This document shows, piece by piece, positions 7,462 through 15,633 of a DNA stretch of 64,000 bases. The DNA is from Hyphomicrobiales bacterium (GTDB lineage Bacteria; Pseudomonadota; Alphaproteobacteria; Rhizobiales; JACESI01): contig JBDXGY010000005.1 in the NCBI GenBank assembly GCA_039989895.1, forward strand, positions 248,001 to 312,000. Direction: 5' to 3'. Below the pieces are notes generated by a model that saw only the letters and a program-made list of their open reading frames with translations, was not told where the DNA came from and searched no databases. Every line of letters starts with the position of its first letter. Position 1 is the first letter of the stretch. Position numbers and translations under genes: made by a program.

Positions 7462-9246
7462 ATGCAACCACGCCTCATTCTCACTATAGCTTTTTTGTGC
7501 GCGCTTATGTTGGGTGCTGTTTGGGGTGTGGGAACTGTGTCAACGACAGTGGCCTTATCTCAACTGGAGAAATCTTCTTCCGAGCGGGTGCGGCTTTATC
7601 GCACCACTTTGGAAAACGCTCTTTCACGCCTACGCCACCTTCCCCTTGTCATCTCACGACATCATGCGGTTGGCGCCTTGCTTTTGGGGCAAGACGTTCT
7701 TCAAGATGTACGGGATTATCTTACGACAGCTGCCACGGCTTCTGATGCCAGTGTTATTTATTTGCTCGACCCCAGTGGGAAAACAATTGCTTCAAGCAAT
7801 TGGTCTAAGAAGGAGAGTTTCGAAGGTCATAATTACGGCTTTCGCCCCTATTTCAAAGATGCTCTCGATGGGCGTGAAGGTCGCTTTTTCGCTGTTGGTG
7901 TGACAACAAAAAGACCGGGTTATTTTATCTCCCGTGCCATTTATACTGACGATATAGAAAAGACTATCCTTGGTGTTGTTGTTGTCAAAGTTGAGCTGGA
8001 AGCCCTGCAAACCACATGGCGGGACGGTGGCGAAAAAGTCATGGTGTCCAATGCTGAAGGCATTGTCATTTCCGCTTCCAACAAAAACTGGCTCTACCGA
8101 ACACTCAACCCTCTATCACATGAGGTCCGTGAGCGTTTGATCGCCAATCGTACCTTTACCAAACAATCCATTAAACCTCTTGAGATTACCTACCAAACAT
8201 TGGCGGCAAGGCCTGTCATGCATTTCAGCGACGGTGAGCGGTATTTTGATATTCGATCAAAGCTGTCTGAGCATGAATGGACGATGCATTATCTTGCCAA
8301 TGCGCGCCCAATTATCTCAGCCCGCTGGATTGCCATGGCTTTTGCCGCAGGCACCATTTTATTCTTTGGGGTGGCCCTACTTTATTATAGGGAAAGATTA
8401 AGGAAAAAAGCCCTTGTTCGCGAAGCACAAGATGCAACCCGCATCAAACAAATCAATACCGAATTAGCGGGTGAAATTGAAGTCCGCAGACAGGCCGAAT
8501 CTGATCTACAAGCCGCACAAGAAGAACTGATATTAGCCAGTAAAATGGCCGCTCTTGGGCGCATGTCAGCGGCCATCGCCCATGAAGTAAACCAGCCCAT
8601 TTCAGCAATCAGAACATTTGCATCCAGCGGAAAACTTCTCATAGAACGGGAAAATTACAATGCGGCAGAGCAGACATTCAATGATATTGCAGATGTCATT
8701 GCGCGTCTATCGACCATCACGGGTGACTTGAAACTCTTTGCACGAACCACAAATGAGCAAACTGCACTAGTTTCATTGCATGATGCTATTCGTGCAGTCT
8801 TTAAAACATTCAAAAGCGAATTTAAAGACAGCAAAGTCGAGATTATTGAAGAGATGACAGAAGAGGCGATGATTGTTACCGGCAGCGAGCATCGTGTTGA
8901 ACAAGTGTTATCAAACATCATCCGCAATGCGCTTGATGCTATGTCTGATAAACAAGAAAACCCACGCCTTAAAATATCACTTTTGAGAGAAGAAGAAGAA
9001 GCCGTTTTGCGCATTGAAGATAACGGGCCTGGTATTGCCAGTGATGTACTTGAACATGTGTTTGATCCTTTCGTCACAACCAAGCCTGTTGAACAAGGTG
9101 TCGGTCTGGGTCTTGCAATTTCATATGGGCTGATCGAAGATATGGGCGGAACGCTGAGAGCGCGTAATGTTGAAGGTGGCGCAGTTTTCTCGGTCCGTCT
9201 CAAACTGGCAGATGAAGCAAAGCACGCTCTGAGGGCAGCGGAGTAA
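7462..9246 (+). CDS. DctB-like sensor histidine kinase
   Basis: 594-residue membrane kinase. It has a helix at about 5-27, a large periplasmic sensor region (about 30-285) of the tandem-PAS/Cache type found in DctB, a second helix at about 288-310, a coiled linker (about 320-355), the phosphoacceptor H374 in AAIAHEVNQP, and an ATPase domain with N-box, DNGPGI and GVGLGLAIS. DctB-class kinases sense small carboxylates outside the cell. It begins 30 bases after the Rieske/ThDP gene and is followed directly by its response regulator, so it is probably part of the same transcript. Its ligand is presumably the TRAP substrate (inference). Confidence 0.9.
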   Translation: MQPRLILTIAFLCALMLGAVWGVGTVSTTVALSQLEKSSSERVRLYRTTLENALSRLRHLPLVISRHHAVGALLLGQDVLQDVRDYLTTAATASDASVIYLLDPSGKTIASSNWSKKESFEGHNYGFRPYFKDALDGREGRFFAVGVTTKRPGYFISRAIYTDDIEKTILGVVVVKVELEALQTTWRDGGEKVMVSNAEGIVISASNKNWLYRTLNPLSHEVRERLIANRTFTKQSIKPLEITYQTLAARPVMHFSDGERYFDIRSKLSEHEWTMHYLANARPIISARWIAMAFAAGTILFFGVALLYYRERLRKKALVREAQDATRIKQINTELAGEIEVRRQAESDLQAAQEELILASKMAALGRMSAAIAHEVNQPISAIRTFASSGKLLIERENYNAAEQTFNDIADVIARLSTITGDLKLFARTTNEQTALVSLHDAIRAVFKTFKSEFKDSKVEIIEEMTEEAMIVTGSEHRVEQVLSNIIRNALDAMSDKQENPRLKISLLREEEEAVLRIEDNGPGIASDVLEHVFDPFVTTKPVEQGVGLGLAISYGLIEDMGGTLRARNVEGGAVFSVRLKLADEAKHALRAAE

Positions 9247-10632
9247 ATGACCAAACCAATTATTTTAATTGACGATGAAAAGGCTATGCTTCGCTCGCTC
9301 GAGCAATGGCTTAATCTTTCCAATTTTTCTGTCAGTGCTTTTTCTAATGCGCGCACGGCATATGAAGCGCTCACAGCGGATTTCACAGGTGTTATTGTGA
9401 GCGATATCAAAATGCCTGACATGGATGGCTTGGCGCTGTTATCTGCTGTGAAAGAATTAGACGCAGAAATTCCTGTTATTTTAATGACAGGCCATGGTGA
9501 TGTGCCAATGACGGTCGATGCCATGAAGCGGGGTGCTTATGATTTTTTGGAAAAACCATTCTCGCCGGAAAGACTTGCTGAAATTGTCACGAGAGCTTTC
9601 GAGCAGCGCACGCTGTTATTAGAAAACCGACGTCTCAAAAAGCAGCTTGCTGACTCTAGTGGATTATCGCGCTATCTGATCGGCGAGAGTGGCGTGATGC
9701 GTGATCTGCGTAGTGAACTGGTGCATCTGGCCGCTACAGATGTGAATGTCCTGCTGCAGGGCGAGACGGGAACCGGCAAAGAACTTGCTGCACGCGCCCT
9801 ACATGACTTTAGTCGCCGCGCACCGTCCCCCTTTCAAGCCATTAATTGCGGCGCAATCCCCGATGATTTGTTTGAGAGTGAGTTCTTCGGCCATAAGGCA
9901 GGCGCTTTTACAGGCGCTGGCGATGCGCGTATTGGTGCATTTGAATATGCACGTGGCGGCACTGTGTTTCTTGATGAAGTTACCAGCCTGCCCCTCCCCA
10001 TGCAGGTAAAATTACTACGGGTTTTGCAAGAAAGAAAAGTACAACGCCTTGGTGGCAATGCGCTGGTCGATATTGACGTGAGAGTAGTGGCGGCGGCCAA
10101 TGAAAATATATCAGAAACCGTAGCATCCGGACGGCTTCGCGATGATCTTTATTATCGGTTGAATACCATCGAGCTGCATATGCCGCCATTGCGCGAGCGC
10201 GGCGATGATATCCTTCTCTTATTTGAATATTTCGTAAGTCTGGCAGAAAAACAGTTTGAACAAAGTGCGGATGATCTCATGGCGTCTGACATGGCCGCAT
10301 TAAAGGCACACGCATGGCCCGGCAATGTTCGCGAATTGAAAAATATTGCCGAACGGTTTGTCTTGTCACGAAGCCATGGTGTAGGCGATCTTGAGCGGCT
10401 TATTCATACCAAAGCGCACAGTAAAAAAGACATAAATGCCACTTGTTCACTGGCGGAGCAAACAGCCCGCTATGAAAAGTCTTTGATCGAGCAATCTCTT
10501 AAGCAGCATGAGGGTAATATTAGCGCTGTTATGGATGATTTATCTGTTCCGCGCAGGACGCTAAATGATAAAATGAACCGCTATGGACTTGAACGAGATA
10601 CGCTAGATCATAAGCGAAAACCTGCCGATTAA
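9247..10632 (+). CDS. DctD-like sigma-54-dependent response regulator
   Basis: 461 residues in the NtrC/DctD layout: receiver domain with phosphoacceptor D53 in SDIKMPDMDG; AAA+ domain with Walker A GETGTGKE near 177, the GAFTGA loop that contacts sigma-54 near 220, and Walker B VFLDE; C-terminal Fis-type helix-turn-helix (about 415-450). It activates RNA polymerase carrying RpoN, whose gene is also in this window (16390-17928). The start codon abuts the kinase stop. A matching -24/-12 promoter and an inverted repeat lie directly downstream, before the TAXI-TRAP genes, so this is very likely their activator. Confidence 0.92.
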   Translation: MTKPIILIDDEKAMLRSLEQWLNLSNFSVSAFSNARTAYEALTADFTGVIVSDIKMPDMDGLALLSAVKELDAEIPVILMTGHGDVPMTVDAMKRGAYDFLEKPFSPERLAEIVTRAFEQRTLLLENRRLKKQLADSSGLSRYLIGESGVMRDLRSELVHLAATDVNVLLQGETGTGKELAARALHDFSRRAPSPFQAINCGAIPDDLFESEFFGHKAGAFTGAGDARIGAFEYARGGTVFLDEVTSLPLPMQVKLLRVLQERKVQRLGGNALVDIDVRVVAAANENISETVASGRLRDDLYYRLNTIELHMPPLRERGDDILLLFEYFVSLAEKQFEQSADDLMASDMAALKAHAWPGNVRELKNIAERFVLSRSHGVGDLERLIHTKAHSKKDINATCSLAEQTARYEKSLIEQSLKQHEGNISAVMDDLSVPRRTLNDKMNRYGLERDTLDHKRKPAD

Positions 10633-10634
10633 AC

Positions 10635-10649
10635 TATGCCACCGGCATA
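10635..10649. promoter_or_regulatory. Inverted repeat, candidate upstream activator site
   Basis: TATGCC-ACC-GGCATA, six perfect pairs around three bases, three bases after the regulator's stop. Its centre lies about 100 bases upstream of the expected start of the sigma-54 transcript, the normal distance for an enhancer bound by a DctD/NtrC-type dimer. A half-site TGGCATA recurs at 10776-10782. It could instead be a small hairpin, but there is no T tract. Confidence 0.45.
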
Positions 10650-10719
10650 ATATTGCTCATAGATGCTCTTTTAGACGTTAATCAACCTACAAAACAAGCG
10701 TGACAAGCGACTAGATGAT

Positions 10720-10735
10720 TGGCATAGTCCTTGCT
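10720..10735 (+). promoter_or_regulatory. Sigma-54 (-24/-12) promoter of the TAXI-TRAP genes
   Basis: TGGCATAGTCCTTGCT fits the RpoN consensus TGGCAC-N5-TTGCW with exact spacing: GG at 10721-10722 and GC at 10733-10734. The transcript should begin near 10746, leaving a leader of about 50 bases with GGAGGA before the receptor ATG. The gene just upstream encodes a sigma-54 activator. Confidence 0.8.
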
Positions 10736-10797
10736 ATGTTAGTTAGGTGGCCACTTACAGGCCTCAAACATAACATGGCATAATCTGGGAGGATTAC

Positions 10798-11826
10798 ATG
10801 AAATTTACATCATTTAAAAAGGCAGCTGTTGCAACACTTACAACAGCTTCACTCATCGCGGGTGTCACGGCTGTAGCTACAGCCGCTGAAGAACGCAATT
10901 ATATTCTTTCAACAGCTTCAACTGGTGGTACGTACTATCCTGTGGGTGTTGCTATTGCGACGCTTACTAAAGTGAAACTACAGCCAAAACAAAAAATCAG
11001 CATGTCCGCAATCAACTCAGCTGGTTCAGGCGAAAATGTACGGCTTCTTCGCGAAAATGAAGCTCAGTTTGCAATCATCCAAGGTTTGTTTGGTCACTAT
11101 GCTGCAACTGGCACAGGCCCAGTAAAAGCGGATGGCCCACAAAAAGACCTTCGTTCTGTTTCTATGCTTTGGCAAAATGTTGAACAGTTCGTTATCTCTG
11201 CCGATGCTGCAAAAACAGGAACGATTGAAGATATCGTTGCACTAAAAGGCAAACCAATGGCATTTGGCAAACAAAAGTCAGGTACAATTGGCTCTAACCG
11301 CACAGTCCTTTCAGGTTTCGGCCTTGATATTGATAGCGATTTCTCACTCTTTCATGGCGGCTATGGCCCGTCAGCTGATGCTGTTGCCGATGGAAAAGCT
11401 TCTGGAGCAGGTCTTCCAGCAGGCGTACCAATGGGTGCAGTTACAAAACTTCTTGCAGCCAAAGGCGATTCAGTGAAGTTGCTTTCTTTCACAGATGAGC
11501 AAGCCGCAAAAGCAGATGGTGGTAAAGGTCTATGGACAAAATACACGATCCCAGCTGGCACTTACCCAGGACAAGATAAAGACGTCAACACAATCGCTCA
11601 GCCAAACTTTCTTGCTGTTCGCTCAGACGTTGATGAAGATGCAGTCTACATGATTACAAAAACCATGTACGAAAACCTGCCTTTCTTGAACGCTATTCAT
11701 AAAGCAACAAAAGCAATGGCTGTTGAACGTGCGGTTGCAGGCTTGCCTCTTCCACTGCACCCTGGTGCTGCGAAATTCTACAAAGAAGTTGGCATTTCAA
11801 TCCCAGACTCATTGATCGCGAAATAA
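10798..11826 (+). CDS. TAXI-family TRAP transporter solute receptor
   Basis: 342-residue periplasmic binding protein with a Sec signal peptide (about 1-30, basic start, hydrophobic core, cleavage near ATA-AEE). The mature start ILSTASTGGTYYPVG is the typical TAXI opening that contacts the ligand, and the two-lobed fold is complete. TAXI receptors hand small organic acids, often 2-oxoacids or amino acids, to a fused TRAP permease, here the next gene. It is driven by the sigma-54 promoter at 10720 and has a strong GGAGGA ribosome site. A large hairpin after the stop probably keeps receptor mRNA more abundant than permease mRNA. The ligand is unknown. Confidence 0.9.
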   Translation: MKFTSFKKAAVATLTTASLIAGVTAVATAAEERNYILSTASTGGTYYPVGVAIATLTKVKLQPKQKISMSAINSAGSGENVRLLRENEAQFAIIQGLFGHYAATGTGPVKADGPQKDLRSVSMLWQNVEQFVISADAAKTGTIEDIVALKGKPMAFGKQKSGTIGSNRTVLSGFGLDIDSDFSLFHGGYGPSADAVADGKASGAGLPAGVPMGAVTKLLAAKGDSVKLLSFTDEQAAKADGGKGLWTKYTIPAGTYPGQDKDVNTIAQPNFLAVRSDVDEDAVYMITKTMYENLPFLNAIHKATKAMAVERAVAGLPLPLHPGAAKFYKEVGISIPDSLIAK

Positions 11827-11844
11827 AACGCGACTTAGCATAAT

Positions 11845-11895
11845 AAATATACGGGCAATCTCACATCTACACCTAGATTGATTGCCCGTATATTT
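11845..11895 (+). terminator. Long perfect hairpin between TRAP receptor and permease genes
   Basis: A 16-base arm at 11845-11860 is perfectly repeated in inverse at 11880-11895, with a 19-base loop; the core is ACGGGCAATC/GATTGCCCGT. The stem ends in ATTT but has no long T run. It likely stabilises the receptor transcript and partly terminates it, a common device in binding-protein operons, because the permease follows at 11955 without an evident own promoter. Confidence 0.65.
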
Positions 11896-11954
11896 CCATG
11901 TCTACGCCAAGCGTTTTGGCGTATTCCTATTTTCATATGACTGGAGAATAAGCG

Positions 11955-14078
11955 ATGCGCTCTGAGGCGATGACTAAAGTAAATAATCCTAAGTCAGAGA
12001 AAACCTCTCCCCTCGAACGCATCATCGTTGTCTTGGCAATCGTCTTGTCGCTTAGCAGTATATGGATGAATACATTTGCCAATGTATCCACCCTTCTCCA
12101 AAACGGCCTTCACTACGCAGGCTTCGCTCTTTTATGTGCTTTGGCTATTCCTTTCAGTCAGTCAGATTTCGCAAAAAAACCAGTTTTACGCATGTTGGAT
12201 ATTGCCTTTGGCGTGGCCGTTGCCCTTTCAGCTATTCATCTGGTGTTTGCTGAAAGTTCAATATACGACCGAGGTGTTCGCCTTGTTACTTTGGATTGGG
12301 TTGCTGGTGTTATTGCCATCCTTGGCGCTATTGAATTTACCCGGCGCACAACTGGCTGGATTATTCCTAGTTTGATCATTATTGCCTTGTCTTATTCCAC
12401 TTTGTGGGGTGCTCATGTGCCAGGCGTTTTCAAATTCCCAGGGCTTTCAGTGGAAACATTGATGTTCCGTTCGATCTACGGTGATGATGCCTTGTTTGGA
12501 ACCATCGCGCGTATTTCAGCAACATTTGTTTTTCTCTTTATCATCTTCGGTGCTTTTTTGCTGAAATCAGGCGCCGGCGAATTTATCATTAATCTTTCGC
12601 GTGCGATTGCCGGAAAGACGATAGGCGGGCCGGGTTTTGTTGCGGTTTTTGCAAGCGGTCTAACGGGCACTATATCCGGATCAGCAGTCGCTAATACTGC
12701 CTCAACAGGCGTGATCACCATCCCACTAATGAAGCGAGCAGGCTTTCCTAGTCATTTTGCTGGCGGCGTTGAAGCGGCCTCCTCCACGGGTGGGCAGCTC
12801 ATGCCACCAATCATGGGCGCTGGCGCTTTCGTCATGGCGGCCACAACACAAATTCCTTATACAACGATTATCGCTGTCGCCTTTTTGCCTGCGATTTTGT
12901 ATTTCGCGACAGTTGCCTTCTTTGTACGTATTCAAGCAAAAAGCTCTGGTTCAGTCGGTTTGACCGCTGAAGAGCAGCCGCCTCTCATGAAAGTTTTACG
13001 TGAAGGTGGCCCGCAATTTATATTGCCGATCGGCTTGTTGATTTATCTCCTTGTGAACGGCTTTTCACCAACCTATGCAGCCGGCTGGGCCATTCTCACA
13101 TGTATCGCCGCCTCATGGCTAACACCGCACCGGATGGGTATTCGCGATATATTAGGCGCTTTAGAACTGGGCGCGCGCAATATGATCATGACAGCCATCT
13201 TGTTATGCGCGGTTGGTTTGATTGTGAACATCATCACAACAGCGGGCGTTGGCAATACATTTTCATTGATGATCAGCAATTGGTCAGATGGAAACCTCTT
13301 TGTCGCCATTGTGCTCGTTGCCCTTGCCTCGTTGGTTTTGGGAATGGGGTTGCCTGTAACAGCTGCCTACATCGTGCTCGGCACCCTTTCAGCACCAGCC
13401 CTCTATCAGCTTATTTTAAATGGCCAAATCATCGATCTACTCGTTGCTGGTGGCTTACCAGAGAACGCACAAGCGATTTTCTTTCTTGCAGCTCCCGATA
13501 AAATAACACTGTTAAACGCACCGATGTCCGTGGCTCAAGCAAAAGAAATGCTCGACCTTATACCGCCTGAAAGCAAAGGGCTGATTATCGATAATGCATT
13601 TTCTCCTGCGATACTCGCAACCGCACTATTATCCGCTCACATGATCATTTTTTGGTTGAGCCAAGATTCCAATGTTACACCACCTGTTTGTCTCGCAGCT
13701 TTCACCGCTGCCGCGATTGCGAAAGCGCCTGCGATGAAAACCGGCTTTTATTCATGGAAGATTGCAAAAGGCTTGTATTTTGTGCCGCTTCTATTTGCCT
13801 ATACGCCGTTTCTTTCCGGCGATTGGCCAGTGATGATCGAGATATTCGTCTTTGCTTTATTTGGCTTGTGGGGGATCAGCGCTGGAATAGAGGGCTATTG
13901 GGAAAACAAACTCAATATCGTAATGCGTGTTGTTGTTCTTGCCATTGGGGCATCCTTACTCTGGCCGCTGGATCGATCACTCCATATAGCAGGGTTGGTG
14001 GCGTTTTTTGCTCTATTGTGGTGGAATATCAAAGGTCCACAATTCATGTCAGGCAAAAAAAGCGCTGATGCCGGCTAA
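11955..14078 (+). CDS. TRAP transporter fused permease (DctQ-DctM type)
   Basis: 707-residue polytopic inner-membrane protein. The first roughly 190 residues correspond to the small DctQ-like part, and the rest to the large DctM-like ion-coupled carrier with many helices and conserved Gly-rich stretches (SGLTGTISGSAVAN and LGMGLPVTAAYI). Fused permeases of this type partner TAXI receptors and use a Na+ or H+ gradient. GGAG lies about nine bases before ATG 11955. The gene follows its receptor on the same strand and probably shares the sigma-54 transcript through the intergenic hairpin. Confidence 0.92.
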   Translation: MRSEAMTKVNNPKSEKTSPLERIIVVLAIVLSLSSIWMNTFANVSTLLQNGLHYAGFALLCALAIPFSQSDFAKKPVLRMLDIAFGVAVALSAIHLVFAESSIYDRGVRLVTLDWVAGVIAILGAIEFTRRTTGWIIPSLIIIALSYSTLWGAHVPGVFKFPGLSVETLMFRSIYGDDALFGTIARISATFVFLFIIFGAFLLKSGAGEFIINLSRAIAGKTIGGPGFVAVFASGLTGTISGSAVANTASTGVITIPLMKRAGFPSHFAGGVEAASSTGGQLMPPIMGAGAFVMAATTQIPYTTIIAVAFLPAILYFATVAFFVRIQAKSSGSVGLTAEEQPPLMKVLREGGPQFILPIGLLIYLLVNGFSPTYAAGWAILTCIAASWLTPHRMGIRDILGALELGARNMIMTAILLCAVGLIVNIITTAGVGNTFSLMISNWSDGNLFVAIVLVALASLVLGMGLPVTAAYIVLGTLSAPALYQLILNGQIIDLLVAGGLPENAQAIFFLAAPDKITLLNAPMSVAQAKEMLDLIPPESKGLIIDNAFSPAILATALLSAHMIIFWLSQDSNVTPPVCLAAFTAAAIAKAPAMKTGFYSWKIAKGLYFVPLLFAYTPFLSGDWPVMIEIFVFALFGLWGISAGIEGYWENKLNIVMRVVVLAIGASLLWPLDRSLHIAGLVAFFALLWWNIKGPQFMSGKKSADAG

Positions 14079-14083
14079 TTGGC

Positions 14084-14105
14084 CTGTCATGATTTCGTCT
14101 GACAG
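14084..14105 (+). terminator. Weak hairpin after the TRAP permease
   Basis: CTGTCA (14084-14089) and TGACAG (14100-14105) with a ten-base loop, six bases after the permease stop. There is no T tract, so it is only a possible transcript end before the heat-shock promoter. Confidence 0.25.
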
Positions 14106-14133
14106 TATCAATTGATCGGTGCAGCTCAGAATT

Positions 14134-14164
14134 CTTGAAATTATCATCATCAATACCCATCTTA
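14134..14164 (+). promoter_or_regulatory. Candidate RpoH (heat-shock sigma) promoter for hsp20
   Basis: CTTGAAA at 14134-14140 and ACCCATCT at 14155-14162, separated by 14 bases, match the sigma-32 pattern CTTGAAA / CCCCATnT. It points at the small heat-shock gene, giving a leader of about 66 bases. Confidence 0.5.
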
Positions 14165-14172
14165 GTTCTATA

Positions 14173-14218
14173 GGAATGCCCGATTGGGATTCCATAAATG
14201 ACCGCCCATTTTGGGGGT
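14173..14218 (+). promoter_or_regulatory. Two bulged-G hairpins in the hsp20 leader, possible RNA thermometer
   Basis: Hairpin one (14173-14193): GGAAT, bulged G, CCC, loop GATT, GGG, ATTCC. Hairpin two (14201-14218): ACC, bulged G, CCC, loop ATTTT, GGGGGT. The ribosome site GAGG (14226-14229) follows at once. Rhizobial hsp20 genes often have ROSE thermometers built from such stems, but here no stem clearly sequesters the GAGG, so function is inferred only. Confidence 0.35.
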
Positions 14219-14236
14219 TTGTTATGAGGTTTTGAT

Positions 14237-14677
14237 ATGACACGAAACGCCCCTCCGCGAGGTCCGGTTTTCTCAAATCCGCTTTTATTGGGTTTTGATG
14301 AGATTGAACGCCTATTAGACCATGTTTCTAAAAATGGTAGTGACGGCTACCCTCCCTATAATATCGAGCAGGTTATTAGCGCAGATGATATTTTATCCCT
14401 ACGCATAACATTAGCTGTTGCAGGTTTTACGGAAGATGATCTTGAAATTGTAGTTGAAGAAAACCAGCTCATTATTCGTGGCAAACAAACAGATGATACA
14501 TCGCGGGTTTATCTTCACCGTGGTATCGCTGCGCGACAGTTTGTAAAAACATTTGTCCTTGCAGATGGAATGGAAGCTGGTGAGGCAGAGTTGAGCAATG
14601 GCCTGTTATCTATTGAATTAAAAAAGCGCCAACCTGAACGAATGATAAAAAAGATTAAGATTTCACAGGCAAACTGA
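14237..14677 (+). CDS. Small heat-shock protein, Hsp20/IbpA type
   Basis: 146-residue alpha-crystallin-domain chaperone that holds unfolded proteins in the cytoplasm. The domain spans about 38-132: the start NIEQVISADDILSLRITLAVAGF is followed by the EDDLEIVVEENQLIIRG strands and ends with NGLLSIEL, the usual A/N-G-x-L element. The N-terminus (RGPVFSNPLLLGFDEIERLLD) is typical of class A rhizobial small Hsps. A candidate RpoH promoter lies upstream. The DUF1150 gene follows, as in many alphaproteobacteria. Confidence 0.92.
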   Translation: MTRNAPPRGPVFSNPLLLGFDEIERLLDHVSKNGSDGYPPYNIEQVISADDILSLRITLAVAGFTEDDLEIVVEENQLIIRGKQTDDTSRVYLHRGIAARQFVKTFVLADGMEAGEAELSNGLLSIELKKRQPERMIKKIKISQAN

Positions 14678-14777
14678 TTCGTATCACGTGATTCGATTAT
14701 TGAAACGTACAGAATCAACCAGAATATATTGGTGCCTGTCTTAGATGCGCTGTTAAAGAGTACAAAGGAGTTGCGCT

Positions 14778-15044
14778 ATGACTGATTTTTTTGATGTGTC
14801 CACACAGGACACGATAACGCAAGAAGAGCTTCTTCATATAGGCGAGGAGAATGTTGCTTATATACGTGAGCTTTCCGTTTCCGATTTTGAAGTCCTATAT
14901 CCCGGAATTTTGGATGGTGAAATCCCTTATAAACTCTTTGCGCTGCTTGGTGCTGATGGTGAGCCACTGATGATATCAGATGATAGGTCCCTGGCAGAAG
15001 CCAATGCAGACGAGCATGATCTAGAGATGGTTAGTCTTCACTAG
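14778..15044 (+). CDS. DUF1150 family small acidic protein
   Basis: 88-residue acidic cytoplasmic protein of the alphaproteobacterial DUF1150 family, recognisable by the VAYIRELSVSDFEVLYPG core and the LFALLGADGEPLMISDD end. Function is not established; it is commonly found next to Hsp20, which suggests a stress link. AAAGGAG precedes the ATG. A 100-base spacer with the palindrome ATCACGTGAT (14683-14692) separates it from hsp20, so it may have its own promoter or share the heat-shock one. Confidence 0.85.
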   Translation: MTDFFDVSTQDTITQEELLHIGEENVAYIRELSVSDFEVLYPGILDGEIPYKLFALLGADGEPLMISDDRSLAEANADEHDLEMVSLH

Positions 15045-15098
15045 AAAATTATGGATCATCGTTGAGTAGCCGAATAGTGCAGGTAGGGCGGCGAGCGA

Positions 15099-15563
15099 TT
15101 AAGCGGCCACCTGATCAGGTGGGGTGATCAGAAGAGAATAGAGAGCCTCTTGATCAGCTGTTGCGCGGATTTTTTGTATGGTGTCGCTATGACGCAACAG
15201 GCGAGCAATTTTTGCTAGTGCCTTGAGATGATCCGCACCGGCACCCTCAGGGGCTAGTAATAAAAATATAATATCCACAGGCTGATCATCAAGTGCATCG
15301 AAATCTATCGGGGTTTCCAGTCGTGCGAAAATACCAAAAATTTTCTCCACGCTTGGCAATTTTCCATGCGGAATGGCAATTCCGGACCCAACACCCGTGG
15401 ATCCAAGACGTTCACGCTGCAAAAGTGTTTCAAAAACTTCGCGCTCGTCCAGCCCTGACAGCTCGGCTGCTTTTTCAGATAAGACCTGAATAGCCTGCTT
15501 CTTGCTTGAAATTTTTAACGTGGGCAAAATAGATTTTGCTACGATAAGATCTTCTAGATCCAT
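15099..15563 (-). CDS. ptsN: PTS-Ntr EIIA component
   Basis: 154-residue EIIA-Ntr, the final phosphoacceptor of the nitrogen-related phosphotransferase chain (EI-Ntr, NPr, EIIA-Ntr). The phosphorylated histidine is H66 in IAIPHGKL. It regulates rather than transports: in relatives it adjusts K+ transport, stress and carbon/nitrogen balance. The start MDLEDL has AAGGGA seven bases upstream; an upstream in-frame extension of 14 residues is not supported. It lies downstream of hpf and rpoN in the usual alphaproteobacterial order. Confidence 0.93.
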   Translation of the reverse strand: MDLEDLIVAKSILPTLKISSKKQAIQVLSEKAAELSGLDEREVFETLLQRERLGSTGVGSGIAIPHGKLPSVEKIFGIFARLETPIDFDALDDQPVDIIFLLLAPEGAGADHLKALAKIARLLRHSDTIQKIRATADQEALYSLLITPPDQVAA

Positions 15564-15633
15564 TGTATTTCCCTTGACTGGCCTAATCGCACTTGCAGCT
15601 ATCACTTATCAAATACTGGCCCAGTAATGTCTT

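Noticed and set aside
8655-9524. Long minus-strand frame (289 codons) opposite the kinase and regulator genes
   Set aside because: Ser-rich low-complexity product, mirror of well-supported genes, no ribosome site.
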